Positions 36,952-48,295 of a DNA stretch of 62,880 nucleotides are shown one piece after another (positions within the stretch are counted from its first letter, which is position 1; every line of letters begins with the position of its first letter). The stretch covers positions 1-62,880 of the forward strand of contig JABARS010000031.1 of NCBI GenBank assembly GCA_019187085.1. Reading direction: 5' to 3'. The notes under the pieces are model-generated. The model saw nothing but the letters and a program-made list of their open reading frames with translations, was not told the DNA's origin and did no database searches. Source of the stretch: Pseudorhodoplanes sp. GTDB lineage: Bacteria > Pseudomonadota > Alphaproteobacteria > Rhizobiales > Xanthobacteraceae. Made by a program: the position numbers and the translations under genes.

Positions 36952-38012
36952 GACAGTCCCAGCTCTTCGGTTCCAAGCGGCTCGAAATGACGCATGACCT
37001 CGCTGCGGCTCACCGCTTCGAGTCGTGTGGGCCGCCATTTCGGAGCATTGTCCTTGTCGACGATGACCGCGCGAATGCCCTCATAGAGATCGTGCCCGTA
37101 CAGCACCCGCGACACAATCCGGAATTCGAGCGCCATGCAGTCCTCGAAGGAAAGGGCCGTCCCGCGCCGCATCTGTTCGCGCGCAATCTTGAGACTGGTC
37201 GGGGATTTCGATGTCATCGTGGCAGCGGTCTCGCCGGCCCATTGCGCGTCGCCAGTGCCGGATTTCGCTTCCTTTTCGAGGGCGGCGAGAATGCTCTCAA
37301 CGTCCGCGCCCGAAAAGATGCGGTCGATGGCGCGCCGGCGCGGCATGGTTTCGCCCGCGCCCGGGGCCGCGCTGAAGCCGGCAAGCACCGCGTTGACGGG
37401 TACGGATTCGCACAAGGCATCGAACAGTTCGGCAAAACGGGCCGACTTCACGTGATGCGTCGCCGTCCCCGCCAGCACGCCGTCCGAGGTCTTCAGCCGG
37501 TTGCCGGTCAGCGCGAGGTAGGTCCCGATTTCGCCGGGCAGGCGCGGCAGGGCCCAGGTCGCCCCGACATCGGGGAAGAAGCCTATCCCGACCTCAGGCA
37601 TCGCGAACTGATAGCCGTCGCCGGCAATGCGGTGGCTGCCATGGATCGATATGCCGACGCCACCGCCCATGACGATCCCGTCGATCAGCGCAACGTACGG
37701 CTTCGGAAAGCGCTTGATCGCCGTATTGAGCGCGTACTCGGCGCGGAAAAACTGCAGGGCTTCCGCCTGGCGGCCCGCCTTTCCCTGCTCGTAGAGCGCG
37801 CGGATGTCGCCGCCCGCCGAGAAGGCGCGACCGCCGCTCGTCTTCACGATCACGCGGGTAACCGCAGCGTCGTCGCGCCAGGATGCAAGCTGCGTGGCGA
37901 GCGCTCCCACCATGGCATGCGTCACCGCATTGAGCGCCTGCGGGCGGTTCAGTGTCACGACGCCGGCCGCGCCGCGGCGTTCGAACGCGATATCGACCGA
38001 GGGCACGTCCAT
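36948..38012 (-). CDS. 3-hydroxyisobutyryl-CoA hydrolase (enoyl-CoA hydratase family)
   Basis: A 354-residue crotonase-fold hydrolase releasing 3-hydroxyisobutyrate from its CoA ester in valine catabolism. The oxyanion-hole segments are GGRAFSAGGDIRALYEQG and GIVMGGGVGISIHGSHR, and the catalytic Glu lies in MPEVGIGFFPDVGATW. Length and C-terminus (KWRPTRLEAVS) match the HIBCH subfamily rather than ordinary enoyl-CoA hydratases. Its start abuts the acyl-CoA dehydrogenase stop with no gap. Confidence 0.93.
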   Translation of the reverse strand: MDVPSVDIAFERRGAAGVVTLNRPQALNAVTHAMVGALATQLASWRDDAAVTRVIVKTSGGRAFSAGGDIRALYEQGKAGRQAEALQFFRAEYALNTAIKRFPKPYVALIDGIVMGGGVGISIHGSHRIAGDGYQFAMPEVGIGFFPDVGATWALPRLPGEIGTYLALTGNRLKTSDGVLAGTATHHVKSARFAELFDALCESVPVNAVLAGFSAAPGAGETMPRRRAIDRIFSGADVESILAALEKEAKSGTGDAQWAGETAATMTSKSPTSLKIAREQMRRGTALSFEDCMALEFRIVSRVLYGHDLYEGIRAVIVDKDNAPKWRPTRLEAVSRSEVMRHFEPLGTEELGLS

Positions 38013-39152
38013 CTAGTTCCCCAGCAGGTCGCGGCTCACGATGAGGCGCATCACCTCATTGGTGCCTTCCAGAATTTGATGCACGCGCACGTCGCGCAGC
38101 ACGCGCTCGATCGGATGGTCGCGCAGATAGCCGTAGCCGCCATGAAGCTGCAGGCAGCCATTCACCGCCTCGAAGCCGACGTCGGTGGCGAAGCGCTTGG
38201 CCATGGCCGCGAGCCGCGTCGCGCCCGGCTCGCGCTCGGAAACCGCATGCGCGGCGCGGCGCACCATCAGCCGTGCCGCTTCCAGCTCGGTCGCATAGTC
38301 GGCGATGCGGAAGCGCAGCGCCTGGAAATCCGACAGGCGGCTGCCGAACTGCTTGCGCTCGCGTACGTAATCGAGCGTGCGATCGAGGCAGAATTGCGCG
38401 CCGCCGATCGAACAGGCGGCAATGTTGAGACGCCCGCCGTCGAGACCGGCCATCGCGATCTTGAAACCCTGCCCTTCGGCGCCGATCAGATTCGCCGCCG
38501 GCACCCGGCAATTCTCGAACATGACCATCGCGGTCGGCTGCGATTTCCAACCGAGCTTCTTTTCCTGCGCGCCGAAGGAGAGCCCGGGCGTCCCGTTCTC
38601 GACGACGATGCAGGAAATGCCCTTCGGGCCCGCCTCGCCCGTGCGCACCATGCACACATAGACGTCCGAGCGCCCACCGCCCGAAATGAAGGCCTTCGAG
38701 CCGTCGAGAACATAGTGGTCGCCCTCACGCCGCGCGCGCGTCGCAAGGCTTGCCGCGTCCGACCCCGCCCCCGGCTCGGTCAGGCAATAGCTCGCGAAGT
38801 GCTCCATCGTGCACAATTTGGGAAGGAAGCGCCGGCGCTGCTCGCCGTTGCCATAGGCATCGATCATCCACGCGGCCATGTTGTGGATGGAGATATAGGC
38901 CGCCGTCGAGGTGCAGCCCTGTGCCAGTTCCTCGAAAATGATCGTGGCGTCGAGCCGCGACAGCGCGGAACCGCCGACATCGTCATTGACATAGATGCCG
39001 CCGAAGCCGAGCGCGGCCGCCTCGCGCAGCACGTCCTGCGGAAAAATCTCGTTCTCGTCCCAGTCGCGCGCGTGCGGCATCATCCGCTCCCGCGCAAACT
39101 GCCGTGCCGTCGCCTGAAAGGCCCGCTGATCTTCGGACAGTTCGAAATCCAT
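38013..39152 (-). CDS. Acyl-CoA dehydrogenase, probably isobutyryl-CoA dehydrogenase
   Basis: A 379-residue FAD enzyme. The family signature [30 protein letters not shown] and [36 protein letters not shown] are seen, with the catalytic Glu in ILEGTNE. It heads an operon with 3-hydroxyisobutyryl-CoA hydrolase and 3-hydroxyisobutyrate dehydrogenase, so it most likely oxidises isobutyryl-CoA to methacrylyl-CoA. A methacrylyl-CoA hydratase is not adjacent. Substrate is inferred from context. Confidence 0.93.
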   Translation of the reverse strand: MDFELSEDQRAFQATARQFARERMMPHARDWDENEIFPQDVLREAAALGFGGIYVNDDVGGSALSRLDATIIFEELAQGCTSTAAYISIHNMAAWMIDAYGNGEQRRRFLPKLCTMEHFASYCLTEPGAGSDAASLATRARREGDHYVLDGSKAFISGGGRSDVYVCMVRTGEAGPKGISCIVVENGTPGLSFGAQEKKLGWKSQPTAMVMFENCRVPAANLIGAEGQGFKIAMAGLDGGRLNIAACSIGGAQFCLDRTLDYVRERKQFGSRLSDFQALRFRIADYATELEAARLMVRRAAHAVSEREPGATRLAAMAKRFATDVGFEAVNGCLQLHGGYGYLRDHPIERVLRDVRVHQILEGTNEVMRLIVSRDLLGN

Positions 39153-39235
39153 GGCCCCGACCGATAGAAGGCCGCATTTTCGGCGTCAATCCATCCGGTT
39201 ACACAGGGGTGGCGGGACCGGTCCGGACCGGCTAA

Positions 39236-40327
<1,092 letters not shown>

Positions 40328-41560
40328 TTATTCCCGCACTTCACCCGGCGCCATGCGCACGGGCTGGTAGCCGTCCTGCGCCATGGCGCCGATGATCTCG
40401 TCGGCATGGGCGCGGTCGCGCGTCTCGACCGTGACGTCGAGCCGCGCGCCCTTGGCCGGCACGTCGAGGAACAGGCGCTTGTGATCGACTTCCAGGATGT
40501 TGGCGCCGAGCGCGCCGAGCCGCGTGGCGATCTGGCCGAGCACGCCGGGACGATCGGGAATCGTCAGGCGGAACGAGACGACACGCTCCGCGCGTTCCAG
40601 TTCGCGCACCATGATCGAGGCAAGAATGCGCGGATCGATATTGCCGCCGCACAGGATCAGGCCCACCCGCTTGCCGCGAAAGCGCGCGGGCTCCGCCAGC
40701 ATCGCCGCAAGCCCTGCGGCACCGGCGCCTTCGGCCATCGTCTTCTGCAGCGTCATATAGGCGTTGACGGCGCGCTCGAGCTGCGACTCGTCTACCAGTA
40801 CGATGTCGTTTACGAGCTCGCGCACGATCGGGGTCGCGATGCGGCCCGCCGTTTTCACCGCAATGCCTTCGGCGAGCGTCGCACCGCCGAGCGGCTTTTG
40901 GCCGTCGTGAACTGCGTTCCACATCGAGGGATAAAGAACCGACTCCGCGCCGACAATGTCGATGGACGCATCGAGCGCTTTCGCCGCGATCGCGTTGCCC
41001 GCGATCAGCCCGCCGCCGCCGATCGGAATCACGAGGCATTCCAGGTCCGCGCGCTCGGCCAGCATCTCAAGCGCGATCGTTCCCTGTCCGGCGATGACCA
41101 GCGGGTCGTCATAGGGGTGGATTTCGATCAGTCCGCGCCCGGTCATCAGTTCCGCCACCCGGCTTTGCGCGTCGCTTACTGTTTCGCCGAACAGCACCAC
41201 TTCGGCGCCGTGCGCTTCGGTCGCCGCGACCTTCACATAGGGCGTCGTCACCGGCATCACGATCGTGGCCGCGATCCCGAGCCGCGCGGCATGATAGGCC
41301 ACCGCCTGCGCATGGTTGCCGGCCGACATGGCGACGACGCCGCGGGCGCGCTCGGCCGCACCAAGCGCCGAGAGGCGATTGAGCGCGCCGCGCTCCTTGA
41401 ACGAATTGGTGACCTGCAGATTCTCGTATTTGACGAAGACCTCCGCCCCGGTCAGCGCGGACAAGCGCGGTGCCGGCAACATCGGCGTATGGAGAACGTG
41501 GCCGCGGATCAGCGATTGCGCGGCCTGCACGTCGGCAAAAGAGACCGGCCAGCCCGACAT
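40328..41560 (-). CDS. Threonine ammonia-lyase (short, C-terminal ACT domain)
   Basis: A 410-residue PLP enzyme deaminating threonine to 2-oxobutyrate. The PLP Lys is in NSFKERGALN, the phosphate loop in IPIGGGGLIAGNA and a diagnostic SAGNHAQAVAYHA is present. An ACT-like domain (residues about 325-405, RLTIPDRPGVLGQIATRLGALGANIL) suggests allosteric control. The short form resembles catabolic TdcB-like enzymes as well as IlvA; which role it has here is not resolved. Start at the ATG at 41560. Confidence 0.92.
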   Translation of the reverse strand: MSGWPVSFADVQAAQSLIRGHVLHTPMLPAPRLSALTGAEVFVKYENLQVTNSFKERGALNRLSALGAAERARGVVAMSAGNHAQAVAYHAARLGIAATIVMPVTTPYVKVAATEAHGAEVVLFGETVSDAQSRVAELMTGRGLIEIHPYDDPLVIAGQGTIALEMLAERADLECLVIPIGGGGLIAGNAIAAKALDASIDIVGAESVLYPSMWNAVHDGQKPLGGATLAEGIAVKTAGRIATPIVRELVNDIVLVDESQLERAVNAYMTLQKTMAEGAGAAGLAAMLAEPARFRGKRVGLILCGGNIDPRILASIMVRELERAERVVSFRLTIPDRPGVLGQIATRLGALGANILEVDHKRLFLDVPAKGARLDVTVETRDRAHADEIIGAMAQDGYQPVRMAPGEVRE

Positions 41561-41701
41561 CGCCCTCACCTCACGCCGCGCGACTGCCGCGCCGCCGACC
41601 CATCGACGGTGCAGGGCAACCGGCGCTCCGGGCGGCGCAGCGGCATCTTTGACGGTCCATCGCACAATCCGCCGGCCGCCATCGCGTGCCTTGCGTCCGG
41701 C

Positions 41702-41733
41702 GCAACCCGCTCCGCCCGCAACCCGCTCCGCCC
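41702..41733. repeat. Perfect 16-bp tandem duplication
   Basis: GCAACCCGCTCCGCCC occurs twice in direct succession (41702-41717 and 41718-41733) in the 261-bp divergent gap between the threonine ammonia-lyase and RDD-protein genes. Apart from this the gap holds GC-rich sequence and, near its right end, TTAATGAAAGAGGATT, a plausible promoter/ribosome-binding stretch for the RDD gene. Confidence 0.85.
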
Positions 41734-41821
41734 CTTGTCCCGGCAATGCGGCCTCGCCACCTCTTGCGTCGGAGCGCATTTTGCCGCCATCCTTAATGAA
41801 AGAGGATTCAAGGTACCAACC

Positions 41822-42358
41822 ATGGCCGCGGACCCGAAAAAGCTCGGTGTGGCGATCGAAATGAAGCCCCACGCCTACGATCCGGAAACCAGTCCGGAAC
41901 TGTTCGAGGGCGTCCCTGCGCGACGCATCATCGCGTTCCTGATCGACCTTGTCATCATCGCCGTTCCGATCATTTTTCTCTGGGTGTTCCTGTTCGCAAT
42001 CACCATCGTAACCCTCGGCCTCGGCGTCGTGCTCTACGGCCTCGTGCCGGCGATCTCGACGATCTGGGCGCTGCTCTATTACGGCCTGACGCTCGGCGGG
42101 CCGAACTCGGCAACCATCGGCATGCGCATGATGGATCTGGAGATGCGTACCTGGTATGGCGCGCCCGCCTATTTCGTGCTCGGGGCCGTGCACGCGATCG
42201 GCTTCTGGCTGAGCGTGTCGCTGTTCACGCCGCTCGTCCTGATCGTCTGTTTCCTCAACAGCCGCCGCCGCCTGCTGCACGACATGCTGGTCGGCACCAT
42301 CGTCATCAACAACGAGGTCCGCGCCGGCGCCCTGCGTGCCGGCCGGCCGAAGGTCTAG
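41822..42358 (+). CDS. RDD-family membrane protein
   Basis: A 178-residue protein with three or four helices. The RDD signature is RRIIAFLIDLVIIAVPIIFL near residue 35, followed by LYYGLTLGGPNSATIGMRMMDLEM and the C-terminal RRLLHDMLVGTIVI that is highly conserved in the family. RDD proteins have been linked to ion or osmotic homeostasis but most are uncharacterised. The ATG at 41822 follows GAGGATT about a dozen bases upstream. Bpt follows 66 bp downstream on the same strand. Confidence 0.85.
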   Translation: MAADPKKLGVAIEMKPHAYDPETSPELFEGVPARRIIAFLIDLVIIAVPIIFLWVFLFAITIVTLGLGVVLYGLVPAISTIWALLYYGLTLGGPNSATIGMRMMDLEMRTWYGAPAYFVLGAVHAIGFWLSVSLFTPLVLIVCFLNSRRRLLHDMLVGTIVINNEVRAGALRAGRPKV

Positions 42359-42424
42359 GAGGGCAGCACCGGGCCAGGACCGCCATAGACGGCGACGCAT
42401 CGGCAGCGGCCCGCGCAGACGTTC

Positions 42425-43174
42425 GTGACACAGCATTCCCGCGACACACCGCAATTCTATCTGACAGCGCCCTCGCCGTGCCCCTATCTCGCCGGCAAGG
42501 AAGAGCGGAAGGTTTTCACCCATCTCGTCGGCGACCGCGCGCCCGGCCTCAACGATCTTCTGACCCATGGCGGCTTCCGCCGCAGCCAGTCGATCGCCTA
42601 CCGTCCGGCCTGCGAGGCGTGTCGCGCCTGCGTGTCGGTGCGGGTGATCGCGGAGGATTTCCAGCCGACCCGCAGCATGCGCCGCGTCGCCGAGCGCAAT
42701 GTCGACATCATCGGCGACATGCGCGACGCCAATCCGACGTCCGAGCAATATTCGGTGTTCCGCGCCTATCTCGACGCCCGCCACCGCGACGGCGGCATGG
42801 CCGACATGACCGTGCTCGATTACGCCATGATGGTCGAGGACAGCCACGTCGATACCCGCATCGTCGAATACCGGCAGCGCAACGCCGATTCCGGATTTCG
42901 CGGACGCGGCGCCGGCGAGGTATTGGCTGTCGCCCTGACCGACGTGCTCAATGACGGACTGTCGATGGTCTATTCGTTCTTCGATCCGGCCGAGGAAAGC
43001 CGCTCGCTCGGGACGTTGATGATCCTCGACCACATCGCCCGCGCGCGCCGCATGGGCCTGCCTTATGTCTATCTCGGCTACTGGGTGCGCGGCTCGCGCA
43101 AGATGGACTACAAGAGCCGTTTCCTACCGCAGGAACGCCTGCTCTCGCAGGGATGGCTGCGGATCGACGGCTAG
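42425..43174 (+). CDS. bpt: Aspartate/glutamate leucyltransferase (Bpt)
   Basis: A 249-residue aminoacyl-tRNA-protein transferase of the ATE1-like Bpt family, which adds Leu to proteins with N-terminal Asp or Glu and so feeds the N-degron pathway to ClpS/ClpAP. It has the family's [17 protein letters not shown], the Cys-rich [16 protein letters not shown] and [21 protein letters not shown] segments. The start is a GTG at 42425. It is followed ten bases later by the convergent mntH stop. Confidence 0.94.
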   Translation: MTQHSRDTPQFYLTAPSPCPYLAGKEERKVFTHLVGDRAPGLNDLLTHGGFRRSQSIAYRPACEACRACVSVRVIAEDFQPTRSMRRVAERNVDIIGDMRDANPTSEQYSVFRAYLDARHRDGGMADMTVLDYAMMVEDSHVDTRIVEYRQRNADSGFRGRGAGEVLAVALTDVLNDGLSMVYSFFDPAEESRSLGTLMILDHIARARRMGLPYVYLGYWVRGSRKMDYKSRFLPQERLLSQGWLRIDG

Positions 43175-43184
43175 GCCTGGCGCC

Positions 43185-44546
43185 TCATATCCCCGCCCCG
43201 GTCGCGAAGTCGAACAGCAATTTCACATTGAGCGCGATGATGATGCCGGCGACGATCACCGCCAGCAATGTGACCCAGCGTGGCGCGACGAGCGCCCCCA
43301 TCTTGCGGCGGTCGGCGGTGAACATGACGAGCGGGACGATCGCGAACGGCAATTGCAGACTGAGCACGACCTGACTGAAGATCAGGAGTTGCGCGGTCCC
43401 CTTCTCGCCGTACCAGACCGTCACGATCGCCGCCGGCACGATCGCGATTGCGCGCGTGGTCAGCCGGCGCGCCCAGGCCGGCAGGCGGATGTCGATGAAT
43501 CCTTCCATCACGATCTGGCCCGCCAGCGTCGCCGTGACCGTCGAGTTCAGGCCGCAGCACAACAGCGCGATGCCGAACAGGGTCGGCGCGATCGCCGAGC
43601 CGAGCAGCGGCGCCAGGAACGAATGGACGTGATCGAGCTCGGCGATGTCGGTCTTGCCAACCTTGTTGAAGGTCGCGGCGGCCAGGATCAGGATCGACGC
43701 ATTGATCAGCAGCGCGAACATCAACGCGATCGTGGAATCGACGGTTGCGAGATTGATCGCCTCGCGCTTCTCCCCGACGCTGTCGCCGAACCGGCGCGTC
43801 TGCACCACGCCCGAGTGCAGGTAGAGATTGTGCGGCATCACGGTGGCGCCGATGATGCCGAGCGCGAGATAAAGCATTTCCGGGTTGGTCACGATCTCGG
43901 TCGTCGGCGCAAAGCCGCGAATGACCTCGCCCCATTGCGGGTCGGCGAGCGCGATCTGGATGCCGAAGCAGACGGTGATGACGCCGAGCAGCGTGACGAT
44001 GAAGGCCTCGACATAGCGAAAACCGAGATTCTGCAGCCACAGGATCAGGAACACGTCGAGCGCGGTGATCAGCACGCCGAGTTCGAGCGGGATGCCGAAC
44101 AGCAGGTTGAGCCCGATGGCGGTGCCGATGACCTCCGCAAGGTCGGTCGCGCAGATCGCGATTTCGGCGAGCACCCAGAGCGGCCAGGACACCGCGCGCG
44201 GAAACGCGTCGCGACAGGCCTGCGCCAGGTCGCGCCCCGACGCGATGCCGAGCCGCGCGCACAGCGCCTGCAGCAGGATCGCCATGATGTTCGACAGCAG
44301 CGCGATGGTGAGCAGCGCGTAGCCGAACTTGGAGCCGCCCGCGAGCGAGGTCGCCCAGTTGCCGGGATCCATGTAGCCGACCGCGACCAGATAGCCGGGG
44401 CCGAGAAAGGCCAGCAGCTTGCGCCAGAAGGAGCCGGTCGGACGCGTCTTGATGGTGCCGAACACTTCCGACAGCGAGGGCCGCAGACGCTCCTGCCGCC
44501 AGCCGTTCTGCGGATCGGCGGTCGCTTTTGAAGCCCGGGCATCCAT
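43185..44546 (-). CDS. mntH: Nramp-family divalent metal transporter MntH
   Basis: A 453-residue proton-coupled Mn2+/Fe2+ importer with eleven or more helices. The metal-binding motif of helix 1 is [15 protein letters not shown] (DPGN) and that of helix 6 is [13 protein letters not shown] (MPH), both intact. The ATG at 44546 precedes a polar N-terminal tail. A 19-bp palindrome at 44588 in the upstream gap is a candidate manganese-responsive (Mur/Fur or MntR) operator. Confidence 0.95.
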   Translation of the reverse strand: MDARASKATADPQNGWRQERLRPSLSEVFGTIKTRPTGSFWRKLLAFLGPGYLVAVGYMDPGNWATSLAGGSKFGYALLTIALLSNIMAILLQALCARLGIASGRDLAQACRDAFPRAVSWPLWVLAEIAICATDLAEVIGTAIGLNLLFGIPLELGVLITALDVFLILWLQNLGFRYVEAFIVTLLGVITVCFGIQIALADPQWGEVIRGFAPTTEIVTNPEMLYLALGIIGATVMPHNLYLHSGVVQTRRFGDSVGEKREAINLATVDSTIALMFALLINASILILAAATFNKVGKTDIAELDHVHSFLAPLLGSAIAPTLFGIALLCCGLNSTVTATLAGQIVMEGFIDIRLPAWARRLTTRAIAIVPAAIVTVWYGEKGTAQLLIFSQVVLSLQLPFAIVPLVMFTADRRKMGALVAPRWVTLLAVIVAGIIIALNVKLLFDFATGAGI

Positions 44547-44587
44547 GGGTCCGTTCCTTCCCGATGAGGCAGCATTCTCGTAACCTG

Positions 44588-44606
44588 ATTGCGATTAATT
44601 CGCAAT
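44588..44606. promoter_or_regulatory. Candidate Mn/Fe-responsive operator upstream of mntH
   Basis: ATTGCGA-TTAAT-TCGCAAT is a perfect 19-bp inverted repeat, 42 bp before the mntH ATG, immediately followed by TGCATTTTCTGAAAATA. The length and AT-rich centre fit Fur-superfamily (Mur) boxes known upstream of mntH genes in rhizobia. The assignment is by position and size only. Confidence 0.5.
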
Positions 44607-44694
44607 TGCATTTTCTGAAAATACCGCCGCCTCATCGGATAAGCTGTATTTACAGGACCTTGGCATGATTTCCTTAGACGGAATTCTGCAACAG

Positions 44695-46947
44695 TCAGAG
44701 ACGGCGGCCAAAAGAATTGCTCTTCGGAAAGCCTTTCGGTGCAAGCCGTCCGGCGTCCGCACGGTTTCCGCGCCAGTCGGAAAGCTCTTTCAGCGTCATC
44801 GAAAAAGTGCGCCCGGCGGTATCGACCCAGGATAGCCCTTCCTTGCCGGCGAAGGTCGCAATGTCCGACAGCCCGCCGTCGCGATAGCGCTGCAGGCGGA
44901 CGCCGGTCCCGCGCGTCATTTCGGGAACCTGGTTGAGCGGGAATACCACCATCTTGCGGTTCTCGCCGATCACGGCGGTAAGTTCGCCGTCGATCGTGGT
45001 GAGCGCGCGTGCGCCGTCCTTCGGCTTGACGTTGAGCACTTGCTTGCCCTTGCGGGTGTTGGCCACGCATTCGTCCTCGGCGACGACGAAACCGCGCCCC
45101 TGCTCGCTTGCGATCAGGAATCTGCGGCCGCCCTGATGGCGGAACACGCCGACGATGTCGGCGTCCTGCTCCATGTCGATGAACAGGCGCACCGGTTCGC
45201 CGTGTCCGCGTCCGCCCGGCAGCTTCGACACGTCGAGCGTATAGAAGCGTCCGTTGGTGGACAGCAGCAGGCATTTCGAGGTCGTCTCGGCGTGGAAGGC
45301 GAACTTCATCGCGTCGTCCGCTTTGAACGCAACGCCGGAGAGATCGCCGAGATGGCCGCGCAGCGCGCGGATCCAGCCTTTCTCCGACACCACGACCGTC
45401 ACCGGCTCTCGCTCGACCAGAGCCTCCTCGATCGCGGCCGCATCGTGCGCGGGCGCCTCGCCGAATGCCGTGCGCCGGCGACCGATCTCGGTCTTCGGCC
45501 CGAACAGCGTGCGTACCTCCTTGATCTGGGCGGCGATCGACTTCCATTGCTCGGGCTCGGAGCCCAGCAGCTTCTTGAGGTTGGTGCGCTCGCTGCGAAG
45601 CTCCTTGTCCTCGGAGCGGATTTCCATCTCCTCGAGCTTGCGCAGGTTGCGCAGCCGCATGTTGAGGATCGCGTCGGCCTGCACGTCGGTGAGCTTGAAG
45701 GTGCGCATCAGCACGGGCTTCGGCTCGTCCTGCGTGCGGATGATCTTGATCACCTTGTCGAGGTTCAGATAGGCGACGAGATAGCCGCCGAGCACTTCCA
45801 GCCGATGCTCGATCGCCGCCAGCCGGTGGCGGGTGCGTCGGATCAGGACGTCGCGCCGATGGTCGAGCCATTCGCGCAGGGCTTCGGCAAGGCCGACCAC
45901 CTTCGGGACACGGCCTTTGACCAGCACGTTCATGTTGAGCGGAATGCGGCTCTCGAGCTCGGTGAGCTTGAACAGCGATTCCATCAGCAGCGTGGCGTCG
46001 ACCGCGCGCGACTTCGGCTCGATGACCAGCCGGATATCTTCGGCCGATTCATCGCGCACGTCGGCGACCAGCGGCAGCTTGCGCTCATTGAGAAGCTCGG
46101 CGATCTTCTCGACCAGCCGCGATTTCTGCACCAGCCACGGAATTTCCGTGATCACGATCGAATAGCTGCCGCGGCCCTGGTCTTCCGTGGCCCAGCGCGC
46201 GCGCACGCGGAACGATCCGCGCCCGGTCGCGTACGCCTCGACAATCGCCGCCGCATCGTCGACGACGATGCCGCCGGTCGGGAAATCCGGACCGGGCACG
46301 AACGGCATCAGGTCGCGGCTCTTGGCGCGCTTGTGCCCGATCAGATAGAGCGCGGCGTCGCACAGTTCGGCGGCGTTGTGCGGGGGGATGGCGGTTGCCA
46401 TGCCGACCGCGATGCCCTGCGAGCCGTTGGCGAGCAGATTGGGAAAGGCGCCGGGCAGGACCACCGGTTCCTGCGTCAGGCCATCGTAATTGGGGCGGAA
46501 ATCGACCGCGTCCTCGTCGATGCCTTCGAGCAGAAGGCGCGCGACCTCGGTCATGCGCGCTTCCGTGTAGCGGTAGGCCGCCGCGTTGTCGCCATCGATG
46601 TTGCCGAAATTGCCCTGCCCGTCGATCAGCGGATAGCGCGAGGAGAAATCTTGCGCCAGGCGCACGAGCGCGTCATAGATCGCCTGATCGCCATGCGGAT
46701 GGAAATTGCCCATCACGTCGCCGACGATCTTGGCCGACTTCTTGAAGGCCGCGCCGGGATCGAGCCGCAGCAGACGCATGCCGTAGAGGATGCGCCGGTG
46801 CACCGGCTTGAGGCCGTCGCGCGCGTCCGGCAATGCGCGGTGCATGATGGTCGAGAGCGCATAGGCGAGATAGCGCTCCTCGAGCGCTTCGCGCAGCGCG
46901 ATTTCCTGAACGTCGCCGCGTTCCGGCGGAATCAGCCTTTTTCCCAT
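44695..46947 (-). CDS. parC: DNA topoisomerase IV subunit A
   Basis: A 750-residue subunit that breaks and rejoins DNA for chromosome decatenation. It starts with [45 protein letters not shown] sequence, of which [17 protein letters not shown] is diagnostic. The active-site Tyr is in [10 protein letters not shown] near residue 120. The C-terminal half has beta-pinwheel repeats. The length fits ParC rather than GyrA, and the position next to recO agrees. Confidence 0.96.
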   Translation of the reverse strand: MGKRLIPPERGDVQEIALREALEERYLAYALSTIMHRALPDARDGLKPVHRRILYGMRLLRLDPGAAFKKSAKIVGDVMGNFHPHGDQAIYDALVRLAQDFSSRYPLIDGQGNFGNIDGDNAAAYRYTEARMTEVARLLLEGIDEDAVDFRPNYDGLTQEPVVLPGAFPNLLANGSQGIAVGMATAIPPHNAAELCDAALYLIGHKRAKSRDLMPFVPGPDFPTGGIVVDDAAAIVEAYATGRGSFRVRARWATEDQGRGSYSIVITEIPWLVQKSRLVEKIAELLNERKLPLVADVRDESAEDIRLVIEPKSRAVDATLLMESLFKLTELESRIPLNMNVLVKGRVPKVVGLAEALREWLDHRRDVLIRRTRHRLAAIEHRLEVLGGYLVAYLNLDKVIKIIRTQDEPKPVLMRTFKLTDVQADAILNMRLRNLRKLEEMEIRSEDKELRSERTNLKKLLGSEPEQWKSIAAQIKEVRTLFGPKTEIGRRRTAFGEAPAHDAAAIEEALVEREPVTVVVSEKGWIRALRGHLGDLSGVAFKADDAMKFAFHAETTSKCLLLSTNGRFYTLDVSKLPGGRGHGEPVRLFIDMEQDADIVGVFRHQGGRRFLIASEQGRGFVVAEDECVANTRKGKQVLNVKPKDGARALTTIDGELTAVIGENRKMVVFPLNQVPEMTRGTGVRLQRYRDGGLSDIATFAGKEGLSWVDTAGRTFSMTLKELSDWRGNRADAGRLAPKGFPKSNSFGRRL

Positions 46948-47126
46948 GGAAAACCGGTACAGCGGCGCTGTCCAATGAACAAGGGATGAATGATTTGGCC
47001 GTCTTTTCTTCGCATTTGTCGCTATTCTTGATCACCGTCAGACGGTTTTCCGGAACGGAATGGCGCGATCGGCATTCTCGCTACATGGCCGTCCCACACG
47101 GCCGTCGGCAGCTAGGAGAGGACCCA

Positions 47127-47402
47127 ATGCGAAAGATAATCCTGACCCTTGCCGCGGTGACGGCAATGCTCGGTGCAACGGTCATCGCCGGCGGACGTGC
47201 CGAGGCGATGACGACCCCCCTGCCCGCCGGCATCGCCGCCGCCGTTCAGGAGGTCAATCTCGCGGAACAGGTGCGCTATGTCTGCCGGCGCGTCTGCGAC
47301 TGGCGCGGCTGCTGGCGCCGGTGCTGGCACACCGCCCCGCGCTATTACGGCTATTACCACCGGCCCTATCGCTGGCATCGCCGCCACTGGCGCCGCTGGT
47401 AA
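47127..47402 (+). CDS. Small secreted Cys-, Arg- and aromatic-rich protein
   Basis: A 91-residue protein with a clear signal peptide (MRKIILTLAAVTAMLGATVI, cleavage near AEA). The mature region holds four cysteines in CX3CX4CX3C spacing (VCRRVCDWRGCWRRCW) and a C-terminal tail dominated by Arg, His, Trp and Tyr (YYHRPYRWHRRHWRRW). It is preceded by GGAGAGG seven bases before the ATG and ends before a terminator. Similar short Rhizobiales proteins exist, but no function is established. Two disulfides and a cationic surface are predicted. Confidence 0.75.
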   Translation: MRKIILTLAAVTAMLGATVIAGGRAEAMTTPLPAGIAAAVQEVNLAEQVRYVCRRVCDWRGCWRRCWHTAPRYYGYYHRPYRWHRRHWRRW

Positions 47403-47431
47403 CGCGACGCTCCGTCAGAATGTAACTGCCA

Positions 47432-47463
47432 AGGGCCGGCCCGATGGCCGGCCTTTGCTTTTG
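47432..47463 (+). terminator. Rho-independent terminator of the small secreted protein gene
   Basis: A GC-rich stem formed by AAGGGCCGGCC and GGCCGGCCTT with a CGAT loop and one bulged base, followed by TTTGCTTTT on the plus strand. It lies 30 bp after the stop of the small secreted protein and before the convergent recO end. Confidence 0.75.
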
Positions 47464-47490
47464 GCGGCCTGCCGAACGGGCGGACACAGC

Positions 47491-48228
47491 TTACGCCGCG
47501 CTCGGCAGCGCTCTCGTCACCGCCGCGATGAAGCTCTGGCGCGCATCGGAGACCACAAGCCCGCGCGGCTCGAACACATGCCGGCAGAGGAAGAAATAGG
47601 TCAGCGCAAAGCCCTGCAGGATCTCGGCGAACGAGGGGGTGCCGCTCGTCTGCCCATGCAGGAAAGCCGGCAGCGGCAACAGCTTGTCGCGCCAGGCCTC
47701 GCCCGCCTCCGCCGATACCGCCCGCCCCGATTTGGGCGAAACATATGCAAGATCAGTCGAACGCCCGGTCGCCGCGCAACAATCGAGATCGAGCCCGAAC
47801 CCAAGCTCGGCCAACATCTGCAGTTCGAAACGCACCACGAGCGCGGCCGCGAACAACGGATCGTCGAGATGGCCGAGCGTCACGTCGAGCGCATAATAGA
47901 TCGAGGCGTGCGGGTCGCGTTCCGGCAACAGTCGCGTCAGCGCCGACAGATGCGTGACCGCATAAACGCAATGGGACGCGGCAAGAAGCGCGCCCGTGCG
48001 CAGTTGCAGGCCTTCGACCGCGAAGGTGCCGAGATGTTCCTCAAGCCGCGCCCGCCAGGTCACGCGCACGCTGTTGCCGGGCTGCAGCAGCGGCCGCATG
48101 CGCGTGCTCGCCCCGCCGCGCACCAGACCGAGATAACGCCCGTGTTCGCGCGTCATGGCGTCGAGGATGGCGCTCGTCTCGCCGTGCCGCTTTACGGCCA
48201 GCACCACCGCTTCGTCTGTCCATTGCAT
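47491..48228 (-). CDS. recO: DNA repair protein RecO
   Basis: A 245-residue protein with an N-terminal OB-fold ([21 protein letters not shown]) that anneals SSB-coated single-stranded DNA and loads RecA with Rec[16 protein letters not shown] marks the region after the family's zinc site, of which only a CC pair (DLDCCAATG) remains, common in this order. Start at the ATG at 48228; the frame is open upstream without homology. It follows era on the same strand with 67 bp between. Confidence 0.92.
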   Translation of the reverse strand: MQWTDEAVVLAVKRHGETSAILDAMTREHGRYLGLVRGGASTRMRPLLQPGNSVRVTWRARLEEHLGTFAVEGLQLRTGALLAASHCVYAVTHLSALTRLLPERDPHASIYYALDVTLGHLDDPLFAAALVVRFELQMLAELGFGLDLDCCAATGRSTDLAYVSPKSGRAVSAEAGEAWRDKLLPLPAFLHGQTSGTPSFAEILQGFALTYFFLCRHVFEPRGLVVSDARQSFIAAVTRALPSAA

Positions 48229-48295
48229 CCGGCCGGCCCGTCCAATGCTATTTTTCGAAGGCCAGGAGCCACCTTGGGAGCGAGTCGCACCTGCG

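Noticed and set aside
36987..39167. 726-codon plus-strand frame opposite the valine genes
   Set aside because: Covers two clearly real genes on the other strand and lacks any domain.
45040..46989. 649-codon plus-strand frame opposite parC
   Set aside because: Shadow of parC; no motif, unusual composition.
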